From positions 3,348,001 to 3,412,000 of the forward strand of contig CM062384.1 of the NCBI GenBank assembly GCA_031310005.1: a stretch of 64,000 nt of DNA. The letters are read 5' to 3'. How positions within the stretch are numbered: the stretch's first letter is position 1; each line of letters starts with the position of its first letter. This stretch comes from Dactylellina haptotyla (taxonomy: Eukaryota > Ascomycota > Orbiliomycetes > Orbiliales > Orbiliaceae). Shown piece by piece: positions 47,995 to 59,744 of this stretch. The position numbers and the translations under genes are program-made. The notes below the pieces were generated by a model. That model had not been told where the DNA came from. It worked only from the letters and a program-made list of their open reading frames with translations, and did no database searches.

Positions 47995-50044
47995 TTATGG
48001 GCCAAAAGGCTCAAGTGTAGTCGCGTGTTTGTCGTCACCGCTGAGACCACGTTCCGTGCCCAAACAAATACCTCTTGGGGCGCTGTCCTTTCTGAAAAAG
48101 GTTTTTCGCATGAAGTTGCCCATTTGCATGAATCGCTCGTATCTGAATCCCGCGGTGAGTTGCCAACCCTCGCAATCTGGAAGGAGGTTGATCATGTCCT
48201 GACCGGGCGTCTCCCAGGTCTGGTTGGGATGTTTCTTTTGCCAATCCAGGTCTGTGAAGGAGAAGCCAACGCCTGCTCTGGCAATATATCGATCTGACAG
48301 ACGGATATCCCACATACCAATCACTCCACTCATCAAACTCAATCCGAACTTGATATTGAACGAGACACCGCTGTAGATATCGAATGTGGTTTTGCTGCCC
48401 ATTAGCTCAACGGTGGTGTTGGTCACTGGGGTCCAGCCGTTGCCTTCAATCATCTCAATGGCCGGACCACCGAGCGCAGCCTCTAAAGGATTGACGTCTA
48501 CCCTGAGAGTGGTGTTATCCCACGTCATCAAAGCTCCCAAGATACCCTTGCCCTCAGCTTCCCAGTTGACACCAGTCTCAGCCTCGATGCTAACAATGGG
48601 GCCCCAATTGAAGATACCTGGGATGAAGAAGGGGATCAAACTGTATTCCAACAGGGCGAGTCGCCTCTCGTAACTGACTCTGCTGTACGCCACGATACCG
48701 GCTTGGATATTCAGCTCCATTTGGCCATCGAGCCAGAATTTCAGGTCGAATGGTTTGGTTGGATTGCGCAAACTGAAATGAAGCCACACGCTGTATGTTT
48801 GTTGACCGAGGGCATAGCAATCCAAACATTCAATCATAAGGTCATCTAACATCCGAGGCATGATAGTCGAGGCTAGGTGGCCGGGGAAAGCCTCCGATTC
48901 GTATTGGTCGGCAGGTGTCCAGTTTAGATCAATCGTGCGATGTTTGATGTCTGCTGGATCGGGGATAGTGGATTCTAAGGAGTAAATGGGTCAGCACCGC
49001 GAGCTATATATCTGTAGAAGTTGAGGGTATATGTACTTACCATCATCGAAAATTCCATGCCACCATTTCTTGAGCTTTTCGATAGCGCCACCAACGAACT
49101 GTGTGTCTGTGTTAGCTATATCCGATTTTTATTAAGGCGAACTGGTGGGTGTCAACTCACTCCCTTTACTCGAAGGTAGACCCGTGGAATACGTCCCGGC
49201 TGTTGGGAGTCATCGCCAGAGACGGGCTCCGTAGGTCTCGGTTCAACTGGAGCATTGCTTTGGCGCTTCGTGTTTCTTTTCTCCTTCATTGCGTCGAAAT
49301 CCTGGCCGATATGGACGGTGACGTCGTCGATCAAATCGGTGTATTGAGTAATTCCAACTTCGAATCCGACAGGCGTTTCTTTCCCTGAAGTTTCAGGATT
49401 TCTCTTCAGCAAGCGCATGTGATCTGCTAGGGTTTCAGACATCTCGCCAGCAGGCACACGCAGGAAAGTTAGTTGTTCGCTGTTGGCAGTTCCGGTGCTG
49501 TTGCTGACACATCTGGCAGGGACCTTTGCCGCAAAGATAACATCTTGCTGTTCATTGCTTCTCTTTGCTTTGGAGGCTTTAGTGACCCATTTGTTAAGGA
49601 TCTGATGATGGTCTGCAGTCTCAGAAAATCGAATCTTCAATCGGATCGAGGACTGCTCAAGGGAGCGACGTTTAACATCGTCGCAGAGGACATCATAACC
49701 GAGTTTATCTGAATCAAGAGGGATGACCTCAGAGTTGAGATCAAGTTTGAGGCGGGCATCATACTCTGTAATCAAAGTTAGTTAAAAATCACACCTTTTG
49801 GGTAGTGATAGAATATGATCTTACCATTCGCTGCAGTACCTTCCGCACCGTAGATATATTCAATACTGCGAACTGGTTGGGAGGGATCTACTCCCTTGTT
49901 CGCGAGGCGTAGAGGAGCCAAGAGCATCTCTTTGGGAGAATTGGCTTGGCCTCTACGGCTCATCCCCTTTGGCCACGGAAGAGGATCCATGGCGGCGACA
50001 GAAGCCACCTGGAGGAGTGGAACGAGGACACCGAGTAAGATCAT
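47995..50044 (-). CDS. Secreted DUF7029/DUF7223 protein
   Basis: Four exons, 49825-50044, 49161-49765, 49041-49098 and 47995-48974, give 620 residues with consistent phases. A signal peptide (MILLGVLVPLLQVASVAAM) is followed at about 74-180 by a beta-rich domain (YDARLKLDLNSEVIPLDSDK, GYDVLCDDVKRRSLEQ, then a conserved Cys in KVPARCVSN) matching DUF7029. After a charged linker (about 235-330) comes DUF7223 at about 340-480, recognised by IECLDCYALG and by beta strands with amphipathic hydrophobics (VWLHFSLRNP, DGQMELNIQAGIV, NWGPIVSIEAETGVNW). The C-terminal 140 residues resemble additional beta-structure. The function of this fungal-only family is unknown; surface or matrix roles are supposed. 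It converges on the polygalacturonase with about 390 bases between stops. Confidence 0.85.
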
Positions 50045-50212
50045 GGCGGTGATGTGTATATGCTTGCAAAGAGTCAGAGCGAAAGAGTGTGTTAATAAAA
50101 AATAAAGCCAACTACCAAAAAAAGAATGACTACACCTGATAGGTGTTGGATATTTCCCTAATTAACTGATTTCTGGGGATGCCTGAGCTTGAGCAATTGC
50201 AAAACCCTCAGC

Positions 50213-50219
50213 TTATATA
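50213..50219 (-). promoter_or_regulatory. TATA-like box of DUF7029 gene
   Basis: The minus strand reads TATATAA, about 170 bases upstream of the ATG at 50044. Sequence match only. Confidence 0.4.
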
Positions 50220-51674
50220 CCATAACCATTGGTAGTGTATATCGACATTTCTATGCAATGCTCCTAACAATATAGCCTGAGTACAAATTCTGGAGCATAA
50301 CTATCGACGCACGCCTAGACCGACGGCGCGATCATTATCCCAACCTTTTAATTTCCGCCGATGCATTGCTGGAGAAACTAGGTAAGTAATTCATGCGGAA
50401 ACATCTGGTTGTTGCTTGTGTGGAGTTCTTGAGGACGGGCCCTTTTCAATTGTGTTGTTGCTCGCGCAGAGTCGGCGAACTCCACCAAGAGAAGCGAATA
50501 GTTATGCGCCACTGTTCTTCTAGAAGGCATCCTGTTTTGAACGATAAAAGGCGTGGTGCCATGGCTGCTATCAGATTCCTGTTCCGGGGCCCAGTTGTGC
50601 CAGTTCGCACGGCTTGGTGCATTAATCCTGAAAACAAGGTTATCGTCTAGCTCTTTCTCCCCAGGACCAGCAGCAAGCCAAGGCCTGCCTAACCATGCTT
50701 CTTCGTGTTTGAATGTTTCTCCCACTTTGTTCCAAGAGTCAAAGGAGATCGCGCTTTCTGGCTTGGCGAGAAAACCGATAACTTTATTGACGCGAAATTT
50801 CAGGGGTCATGAAAGGGATTTTCTTTGTGGTTTCGGAGGTATAGAGGTTTTCCTAACTTTGCAGGTCTTCTTTGTTCGCATGATCGCCGTCATGCCAAAC
50901 GCGATCTGAAGTAACATGTTGACACGCTTGATTATGCGCCAAGGTATTTGCCTGAGCGCCTTCCATAGCTGGGATTGAGAGCTGTAGTACTGAAAACGAG
51001 AGAAAACTTGTGCAAAAGTCAAACAGCGTATGGCTACCTGGTCCTCGACTCTTGATTAATCGATTCTTGGTAGAGGCATCTCCAGTTTCCCAGGCATTTC
51101 CAAATAGCGATTGATCACAAACAAGCTGGTGTTAGGGTTGCAAGCCGTCGCTGTAAGTTGGGTCGTGTCCTGTATGTTTTCTGTGTGTTGGCAACATCTA
51201 CTTTGGTTAAAAAAATCCAACACTTGCATCTTGGATTGTTTCGAAGTTGCTGCCGTAATGGATGAATGTGATAATGTGTAGCTCAGAGAACAATGGATAA
51301 AGAAGCCCTTTATTGGGTGTCTAGTCACCATAACATAATACATTGCGCCTGCAGGCAGACAGGTGTGTCATAAATGTGAACAAGTAGCTATGGTTTGCAT
51401 CCGAGCTATATCGTGCCACTGGTCTACGCATGCTTGGGGAAATCAGAAGGCGTCTTTATGGAAATCTTCTCCACTTTAACGTTTAGGTGATAAGTCTAGC
51501 GTAAGTCATAATCTCTTCGGAATCAAGAAAGACTGCCAGTAAGTTCTCGACCCAACTTGGTAGATAGTATATAGCATTCGCAATATTAATCTCTGCACGG
51601 TTGAAACAACTTAAGATAAGTATCTCCGAACTAGCAGCCAGTCTCATAGCTTAGTAATACTCTCTTCCTACTAC

Positions 51675-51680
51675 TATAAA
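51675..51680 (+). promoter_or_regulatory. TATA box of Argonaute gene
   Basis: TATAAA lies 84 bases before the ATG at 51764, which supports that ATG as the start and leaves little room for an upstream coding exon. Confidence 0.45.
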
Positions 51681-51763
51681 TCGAGGGAGTTGTTAATTAT
51701 TTCGGTATTTATAGCATATATTCGTACTACGCCAATCCGCACCGGGATCTCTGCTTGGGTGCG

Positions 51764-54700
51764 ATGGTCGACGGTATATTCACACTACTCTTCGGTCATG
51801 ATAATCTCAAACCACCTGAGTGGCTTCGACTAGCACTCGCTGGCGGAAGTCGTTCGAGACCATGTTGCCGCTATTGTGGTAGCTATTCTCATCGCCACAA
51901 GGAGTGTGGTATCTCAAAGGTATTAAAACCACAAGTGGGACTCAGGTCGTCAAGAGGAGGTGGTCGGAACTCGGGTGCAGATGGGAGTTGGCGTGGGGGT
52001 GGTCGTGGCAGGGGCGATGGTGGCAGGGGAAGAGGGGCTCCAAGCTGGGACAGGGGAAGAGGGAATAGAGGGGGAAGGGGAGGGGGAAGGGGAAGGGGAG
52101 GGGGAAGGGGTGACATACATGGTTCACAAGCTGGCATGAATACTTGGGGACACTCATCGCAATCCGGTCAAAGCCACAGGACAAACCAATCAGAACTGTT
52201 GACGATAAGTTCCGAAGAAATAAATACAGCACGAAACGCCAGTGATGCTGAAAATAGGGCACTTAGACTTCGAATTGAAGCTCATAGTGACCAGCCTTGG
52301 CGGTTTCCACTTCGAAGGGAATACAATAACATGGGAACCCAAACCGTCGTAATAGCTAACTACTTTCAATTTCTGATTACAGCGGCAAAAATTGCAAAAT
52401 ATACGCTTGAAAGCGACCCCGCTACAAGGAATAAAAAATTGATCGATGAGTTCCTATTGGCAAATTTTCCAAACGAACAGGACAAAGTCGTACCCGACTA
52501 CGCGGGTAGCATTTATACACCCGAATCTTGGAAGCCACCTCATGAGACGTTTAATCACACGTACGATAATCGAGCCTACACGTTTAAGATGAAACAAGCG
52601 GAAACAGAGATATTGGATTTAAGCTTTTATATGGACTTTATTAAAGGGGAGAGAGTTCCAGCGGGCACGATGTTCTCTGAGGCTGAGAGTGAAGAAAACT
52701 CGGTTATTCCAAACAACTGCAATGATATAATCCGGGCATTGAATGCGATTATTCTGCGACATTCTAGATTGAAACACGGCAGTAGTCTTATTCATGAAAA
52801 AGGAAACACCATATTCCTAAGGACGAATGGTCTCGAATTGAAGAATCCGGTGGATTACGATGGATTAGATGTTGGCTACGGTCTCGAGTTGCTTAAAGGA
52901 TTTCACGCCTCGGTTCGCCCTGGGTCCCAGAGATGTTTAATAAACGTCAGCAAAGTGACAAATGTGTTTTACAAGGGGCAGAAAATTGAGTTGGGTATTA
53001 GTTTATCGCGAGAGAAGTCTCAGGTTACAACTGATTCTCCATTCAGAGGTATGGTTCTGCTGTTACTCGTATTGAGTTAGATATGGACAAAAGCTGCGTA
53101 ATGAAGCATTTATTATTCTGAAATTGAATGCTAATGTCTTGCTGACATTTGATAGAATGGGAAAGGAAGAGTATTAAACAGTTTTTGGAAGGCAAATTTA
53201 TCAAGGTTGAAGCTGCAGATAAGGAATTTACAAGAAGATTCGTTGAGATAAGCGAGGATGACGCGAACTCCTCCCAGCTTATAGACCAAGATCGGAGCAA
53301 TCAAAATGTTTCTGTCGCTAATTTCTATAGATACAGTAAGCTTCTTATCTAAGTAGGCCTATAGGGGCGCAAACTAAAGTTAGCCGCCGATAGGAAATTG
53401 TTCTTTGCGTTATCCGAAGAAACAGCTAGTGGCATTGGCCGCAGGTCCGAAGGCACCGAATATGACCGTGCCCTTAGAATTTTGCTCAGTTGAACCTGGA
53501 CAACGATTCTCAGGACGTTTGAATACCAATGGATCGGCCAGTATGATAAGGGCCGCCAGCGTTGCACCAGATATTTATAAGGAACTTCTTGAAACAGAAT
53601 TCCTTGACACATTCGGGCTTCAAGGCGCTACGAATGCTACAGTAAGTGGGATATATATATAGTACTGGAATACGAACACCTTACTGACTATAGTCTTAGC
53701 TTCAAGCCTTCGGCCTAGGTTTCGACCCAGGCCTCCTCAAAGTTCAAGCATTTAGGTTTAACCCACCCCGCGTCATATTTGATGGTGGGAAAGTGGCACC
53801 GGTCAGACCTGATCAAGGATCATGGGCGTTACAACACGGAACTACATTAAGATCTACAGGAACCGTTCCCGAATACATGATCTTAAGTATCAACCAACGC
53901 GAAGAAGTGAAGCCTGAAACCATTGTGCACGACCTGCTTGAGCAGTGTAAGGGCCTCGGCATTAAAAAACAGTCGACTTCGAGCCCCTATCATCCGCAAG
54001 TTTTTGAAATACACACGAATCCCGCCGCGAAAAACCGCGACGAGGATTTGGTGTCTCAGATCACCGGTTTGTTCAAAGATAAAATAGGACCAGAGGCTAA
54101 TAGATTAGAGGCTCTGAAGATAGCAGCTGAGAAGGCAAAAACAGGCGGTGGAAACGTTGCTGGCTTCTCAGTTATGGTGTTTTGTCTACTCCCGTCAACC
54201 TCCCCTAAAATATACAATGCTATTAAACGGGGCGGGGATTTAATCGCTGGTGTCCATACAGTTTGTATGAGCATGCAGAAAATACATACAAAACGAAACA
54301 ATACCAATCAACTAAATCAGTATTACCAGAATGTCGCACTCAAGGTTAACCTGAAACTCGGGGGGATTAACCATTCGATAGAAAGTGATACCGTTCTAAA
54401 CAAGATATTCCCTGATTATATAAACCGACCGGTGATGTTGCTAGGTGCAGATGTATCTCATTCTGGTCGCAGATTTCTACCTTCGATAACCGCTGTTGTC
54501 GGATCAGTTGACCCAAGTCAATCGCAGGTTTACTCGACTATTGATTTCCAGAAGAACGGCGAAATGATCGAAAATATAGGTAATGCAGTTAGAGAAAGGA
54601 TCCGCGCGTATTCGAAAAAACACAAAAAGCTACCAAGCTCGATCGTGATGTTTCGGGATGGTGTGAGCGAGTCGCAATACAAGCAGGTTCTCGACCAAGA

Positions 54701-55524
54701 GGTAGCTGCGATCGACATCGCTCTGGGTGATTATGTAAACTACCTTAGGGGCCAGGAGGCAATGAAACATCACGGACCGTTCGAAAAACCTCGGCTTACA
54801 GTTTTGGTGGTTGGGAAGCGGCATCAAACACGATTCTTCCCCTCCGGAATAGAGGATAACACTCGGAAGGGTGCGAACACCCTGCCCGGTTTAGTTGTGG
54901 ACCGCGCTGTTACAGCTGTCAGTTTTCCTACCTCAACGAGTTTTCGGGCATTGACTAAATAGAATGATACGAAGATCTTTGAGAAAGACTTTTTCTTGCA
55001 GGCGCACTCAGCAATTCAAGGAACGGCGGTAAGAACTTGGTTCTGTGTTCTCTTTGGAGCTTTGAGTTTAAGGGAGTACTACTAACGCTGAGATCTCGAA
55101 TTTAGCGTCCTGCGCACTACTTTGTTGTCCGAGATGATCATAATTTAAAGGAATCTGAAATTCAACAACTGGTAATTGAGACCATCAGTCCGACTCAAGA
55201 TCTCGAGGTTTCTCACAAATTTGACGGGTCAAGCTAACTCTGCTCTGTAAAAACAATTAGACGAATATCTGGAGTTATAGCTTTGGTCGCTCAACAAGAA
55301 GTGTTTCATATGCACCTCCGGCTTATTGCGCAGATCTCGCTTGTGGGAGGGCTCGTGCTTGGATTCAGCATATTGTTGACGACGTGAGGGGAAAGAAACG
55401 CCCTAAGAATGGGAGTGGTGCCGTGATGACCGATCAAGAATACGCAGAAGAGAATTTGAGAAGAGTTATGAGTGAAAATATCAAGCTTCACCCTCGATTG
55501 GCAGATAGTATGTGGTATATATGA
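51764..55524 (+). CDS. Argonaute (QDE-2-like) with CCHC knuckle and RGG region
   Basis: Seven exons, 51764-53048, 53156-53335, 53394-53641, 53700-54917, 54963-55028, 55106-55171 and 55261-55524, give 1108 residues, all phases matching. Argonautes bind small RNAs and silence matching transcripts. The order is a CX2CX4HX4C zinc knuckle (C35, C38, H43, C48), an RGG/GRG-rich region (about 66-125), the N domain and linker (180-400), PAZ (430-570, with VEPGQRFSGRL), MID (about 650-800, with IYNAIKRGGDL) and PIWI (810-1108). The slicer tetrad reads D822 in LLGADVSH, E859 in NGEMIEN, D891 in FRDGVSES and D1046 in YCADLACGRAR, the D-E-D-D form. It ends in MWYI, close to the usual Argonaute terminus. 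A possible 60-base in-frame intron (51774-51833) would shorten the N-terminus. No Dicer or polymerase partner lies nearby. Confidence 0.95.
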
Positions 55525-56456
55525 GATTTGAGTTAATATCTCTTATAAATTTAGGGGGATAGTCCGAGCCATGCAAGATACGTATGTGTCTACATGGCTG
55601 CCGAGTATCTTCTATTCGGGTGCTTGGAGATGGATGTATTGGGATACTAGCATATTCTGTCGGTGGCTGGTTCGCCACATAAATTTTTTGGAAAGATGGT
55701 AATTTTCAAAATCAGAACTAGATTAAGCAACTACTAAATACAAATGTGAGCCAAGTATTGACTCTATATATTCAGGTTCTCGGATCTCTGTAAGGTATCG
55801 TAATAATTGGAGCGGCTCAGGCACATATAAGCTTTTTTGCTCGTTCTCAAATCCTCAAGGGCTAGGTTCTGGTTGAGCCAATCAAAAATCTTTGGGCTAT
55901 ATCTGGATCGCGCCGCTCCTTCTAAATTTGGGGTGCGTGGCCAGGCAACTTACAAATTCGATTGCTAGCCGCAAATGAATCCGATCTTAGAATGCGAATC
56001 CGAATGCGCGTTAAATAGTGGATGAATGCGATTCCAATCTTACTATTACGAAAGAAACTCTTTCTTTCCTTGTTATCATTCTCTTCTTCATACCGACATG
56101 TTCTGTCGTTGTTCCACGACTAAAGGTTTCGACGCGCCAATCCACATTGCATTTCCGAACACAGAGTGATGTCATGATCACTCTCCAAGCCGACCCCTGA
56201 CAGCTGACTCCCTGTTCAACAGCCCCATACCAAGAGAATCAAGCAAAATCTCAGTCAGCCTCCCAAAAGCTTGGCCTGTTCTCAGCTCCACTGTGGAGCT
56301 TTCAAACTTGAATTATTGGTGTCGCAGATATATATCGATCATTGGAAAATTGGCATCGGTCGTGAATATTGTAAAGAAGAAAAATATTGGGTCTCTCACG
56401 GACAGGAATTGTGGAACGAGGAGTTTGGGTCGCAATGGCCTCCAGTTCCCCATATA
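55525..56456. other. Intergenic, 0.9 kb, may hide a first exon
   Basis: It lies between the Argonaute stop and the second kelch gene. Frames at 56024 (ATG) and 56018 (GTG) begin with hydrophobic stretches such as PILLLRKKLFLSLLS and could supply a missing signal-peptide exon, but no clean splice to the kelch frame was found. Confidence 0.4.
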
Positions 56457-58495
56457 ATGGCGACCCGTTTTCGAGATATTGCGCCCTCTCCGGCCAACAA
56501 TGTGAGTTCGAGATACAAATTTTGCGATCTTCCCTTCCAACAGGGTTTTCAGTATCTTAAGGTCTTGCAGTGTATTTCTAATCGTGTTCCGCGATCTCTA
56601 GCTCTTCTCCTTGGAGAAAAACTTTTTATCACGGGCGGGTATTTCGTACAAACTCCCAACCGCACTGTCAGCGCAGGTAAGACATATTTATTTCCCATAT
56701 CTATGGTCAATGCCGACCGTATGGAAGCATTTCACGACAGTTATCCCAACTCTTGAAAATTCTTCAAATTAACAGCGATATTTTACTCACCCGCCAGGCC
56801 CGTGGTTTCGTGTTATTGACCTGAGAACTTCATTCGCTCTAAATCAACTCGAAAGCTCCACAGATATCCTGCCACCTTCGGTATATCCACCGAACGTCCC
56901 CATAGTTCAGAACGGGGTGTTCTGGTTCGACTCCCTCACGAGTTCCATATTTTATTCGCAGGGCGCTTCCACTATTGATGGTGGCATATTCAAAAATGCA
57001 GCTCAACATACCGACGCTGTCAATGGTAAATCCTGGACAGCCGAATACAACCCTACGAACACAAGCTTAGGACTTTGGAGGCAGATCGATACCCCTTTCA
57101 ATGGACAAACTGGCGCTGCGGTTAGTAGGAGAACTTTTTACGATGATGTTGCTCGCAAAGGATATATATATGGCGGATGGGTGACAACTGGTGGTAATAA
57201 TGTCTTCACGGATGAATTTTTGACATACGATGCGGCGACATTGATATGGACAAACTCAACAATACCGTATGGTAGAATGGACGGCCAGGGAGCAGGGATA
57301 CCCTTTCGAACAGCTGATGGTAGAATTCTCGCCATTATTTTTGGTGGCCTTCTAAACGGGACACCTGTAAGTACAATTGTCTGAAGGCGGCGCCACCCGG
57401 CAGATAAACGTATAACATGGATTTGGTCATCTAACTTGGTTGAATGCGCACTCATAGCTATCAATGACGACTGTCTTTGTACATGATATTTCGAATAATA
57501 AATGGTATAGACAAGATACTAACGGCGGCGACCCAGGCTCGAGGGGTTTCTTCTGCTCATCCATGATCTCAGCCCCAGATAATTCGAGTCACCAAATACT
57601 TGTTTATTCAGGACTACCTTCGTCGGGCGACGCGGAATACACCGATATCTGGGCGTTGAGTTTACCTTCGTTTACATGGAGCCAGGTCCAGGCGTACTCG
57701 CGGGTGCTCTTCCCAGAACCGGGACCACGTTTGCACGCCAGTTGTAACATTATAGATAACCATCTTCTCGCTGTGTTTGGCGGTCGGAACTGGAACGGTG
57801 GTGATAGTAAAAACTGCGATACCAACGGAAATGCTCTCTTTCTTTACAACCTAAATACTTTGCAATGGTCCGAGGATTACAATAGTAGTGATACGGAAGG
57901 ATATAGAATCCCGGAGGTGATATTTAATGGGATAGGTGGAAAGTAAGTTTTTCTAATATAGAGTTGAATTTTCTATCTTTGAAAGTACTAACCGTGGGGT
58001 TAAAGTTCATCCGGATACGCCACGCTGACAGCCCCGCCTGGCGGGTTTTCGGACCCGGAAATGACATCGATCTTCGCTCTGGCGACGGCCACAAATCCTT
58101 CCAACAATGGAAATACCCCTACTGGATCGAATAGAAATATTGGCGCAATTGCCGGAGGAACCGTTGGCGGTATAGTGGGCATTGTCGGTCTAGCATTCGC
58201 TTTCATTCTATTCCGTAGACGACAAAGGAGACCTGTTCCTATGCCGCCGTTAGGTGATGACCCAAGAGATAACACTAGGAATGGGGCATTTGAAATTGAG
58301 GCTTTGGGTTCCGGATTTCAAGGGCCGCATCTAATAGGTGATAGCGTGGCTAGTGCGCGAGGAGTCTTCGAAGTCGAAAATCGAGAAGCAAAGCCGCCAC
58401 CGATGGAGCTGCCTGCGGAAGATGTTGATCTCTCCAGCAACAATCCTAAGAACGACACAAGAGAACGGAAGCCTCTATTGTCTTGGAGACGTTGA
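56457..58495 (+). CDS. Kelch-repeat single-pass membrane protein (copy 2)
   Basis: Five exons, 56457-56501, 56571-56676, 56798-57366, 57458-57942 and 58006-58495, give 564 residues. The first exon (MATRFRDIAPSPANN) has no signal peptide, so the 5' end is tentative and an upstream exon is likely. Kelch blades are marked by LFITGGYF, YIYGGWVTTGG, LAIIFGG, VFVHDISNNKWYRQ, ILVYSG, LLAVFGGRN and LFLYNLNTLQW. A Thr/Asn-rich stalk leads to one membrane helix near 430-455 (IGAIAGGTVGGIVGIVGLAF), a basic RRRQRR stop-transfer and a cytosolic tail of about 105 residues ending KPLLSWRR. It is paralogous to the gene at 17724: both share the phase-0 intron just before the VYIYDIEVDKWYRQ or VFVHDISNNKWYRQ blade, plus the APDNSS motif. 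It is a probable surface recognition protein; the ligand is unknown. Confidence 0.8.
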
Positions 58496-58975
58496 GATAG
58501 CTCACTACTCTTGGGCGATAGGAACTTCAGCTATTGTTCAGAGTTCTGGCGAGACTCTATGGACAGCCCGGGTTCAGACCAAGAGAACAGAAACATCGGT
58601 CCAAATCGTGCCGATTTGATCACTGATCCAGACATAGCGCCTTGCCTCATGCATCCCACATTCTATATGTGGCATATCGCAATGCATGACTGGCGCGAAT
58701 GTTAATATATTGGATCGCCCTCTCGAAATCAAAAGGAACCAAGCTTGCTTCTGAAACACCGTCACATTTTTGGTCCAAGTTTAGTATTTGAGATACCGCC
58801 AATATTGTAGTTTAATATCATATCGGAGGAAATAAGCGATACATACCCACGAATAACATGATACACTATCGATCCCAACCGCTATTACAAGGCGGCTTTC
58901 TTCGCGCAGTCTCTCGAATTTCAAGGACCGCTAGCCTGTGAAGATACAGTTTTGAGTTGCGACTTGAGTCGCATG

Positions 58976-59037
58976 CGCCACACATGATCCGCCACAGCAT
59001 GCGCCACAAACATTACGTCACTTCACAGTTCGCCACA
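58976..59037 (+). promoter_or_regulatory. Four CGCCACA repeats
   Basis: CGCCACA occurs at 58976-58982, 58990-58996, 59002-59008 and 59031-59037. The first and third sit in an identical 12-base block, GCATGCGCCACA (58971-58982 and 58997-59008). The array lies 86-147 bases before the ATG at 59123. Four exact copies in 62 bases look like a clustered binding site for one regulator. Confidence 0.55.
59013..59020 (+). promoter_or_regulatory. CRE/ATF-type site
   Basis: TTACGTCA (TGACGTAA on the other strand) is a full ATF/CREB-type bZIP site, placed between the third and fourth CGCCACA copies, 103 bases before the ATG. Fungal stress bZIP factors bind such sites; occupancy here is inferred. Confidence 0.5.
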
Positions 59038-59122
59038 TTGGAAGTTAGCGGCTATTAAAAGCTGCTGAAGGGCCCAAACCTCGAAGTGCTCTTGCCCATC
59101 TCCACGAACCACCACCATCGCC

Positions 59123-59744
59123 ATGTCGGCTCCAATACTCCGGACGGCGGCTCAAGCTGTCAAAACTGCCCCGGCTGTAGGGGCGATCGATACCGTGGCC
59201 GCAGCGCGGACGACCGTTACCTCATCTGCTCGATCTTCAGCACTAACTGCCTCCATCACCCAGCAGACCGCCACAGCTTCGAGGACCATCGCAACCTCTT
59301 CCAAGGCTTCCTCATCCGCTGTTCTCGACAAAACTATAACCGAAACATTAAGAGATACGGCCAGAGTAGTGGATCAAACTGCTTCGGATGGACTGGAAAA
59401 GGCTGTTGAGGTAAGTCTGAGCTGTTCCGCGTTTGGCTATCGTACTTAAGGAGATTCTAATATACGCCAACTAGCTTGCCGAAAGCGCGATGAAATTAGC
59501 GAAGGATAATGACGGAGCAGCCGAAGCTGCTGGCACAAGTGCCACTTTCACAGCCAAGGCGACATCAACTTCTTTCTCTGAAGGTGGTATTGCGAAAACG
59601 ATACAATCGGAGGCAGTTGGAGCATTCGAAGAACTCGGGGAGGCGACACAGCAAACACAAAATGAAGGTGGGCAATTAGGAATTCTCGCTTCCATTGAAA
59701 AATTGGCCCCGGACTTCTCCTCCCCATCACTCACAAATCGGTGA
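59123..59744 (+). CDS. Ala/Thr/Ser-rich helical protein, 185 aa
   Basis: Two exons, 59123-59410 and 59475-59744, with a 64-base phase-0 intron, give 185 residues. The protein is rich in Ala, Thr, Ser and Glu, with no cysteine, no signal peptide and no membrane segment. Long stretches (AAQAVKTAPAVGAIDTVAAA, SDGLEKAVELAESAMKLAKD) suit amphipathic 11-mer-type helices, similar in flavour to late-embryogenesis-abundant or stress proteins. The family is not recognised, and the LEA-like idea rests on composition alone. The promoter carries four CGCCACA motifs and a CRE-type site, which fits a stress-regulated gene. The canonical intron and clean start context support coding. Confidence 0.62.

Larger units (their letters stand above)
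50045..51763. other. Divergent promoter region, 1.7 kb
   Basis: It lies between the DUF7029 gene (-) and the Argonaute gene (+). TATA-like boxes are at 50213-50219 (-) and 51675-51680 (+). Several frames of 70-118 codons overlap one another near 50.4-51.0 kb without any domain. Confidence 0.5.
58496..59122. other. Intergenic with compact promoter array
   Basis: It lies between the second kelch gene and the Ala/Thr/Ser-rich gene, both on the + strand. The last 150 bases hold four CGCCACA copies and a CRE-type palindrome, listed separately. Confidence 0.55.

Noticed and set aside
51990-52120. G-rich minisatellite
   Set aside because: The purine repeat is explained by the RGG coding tract of the Argonaute.
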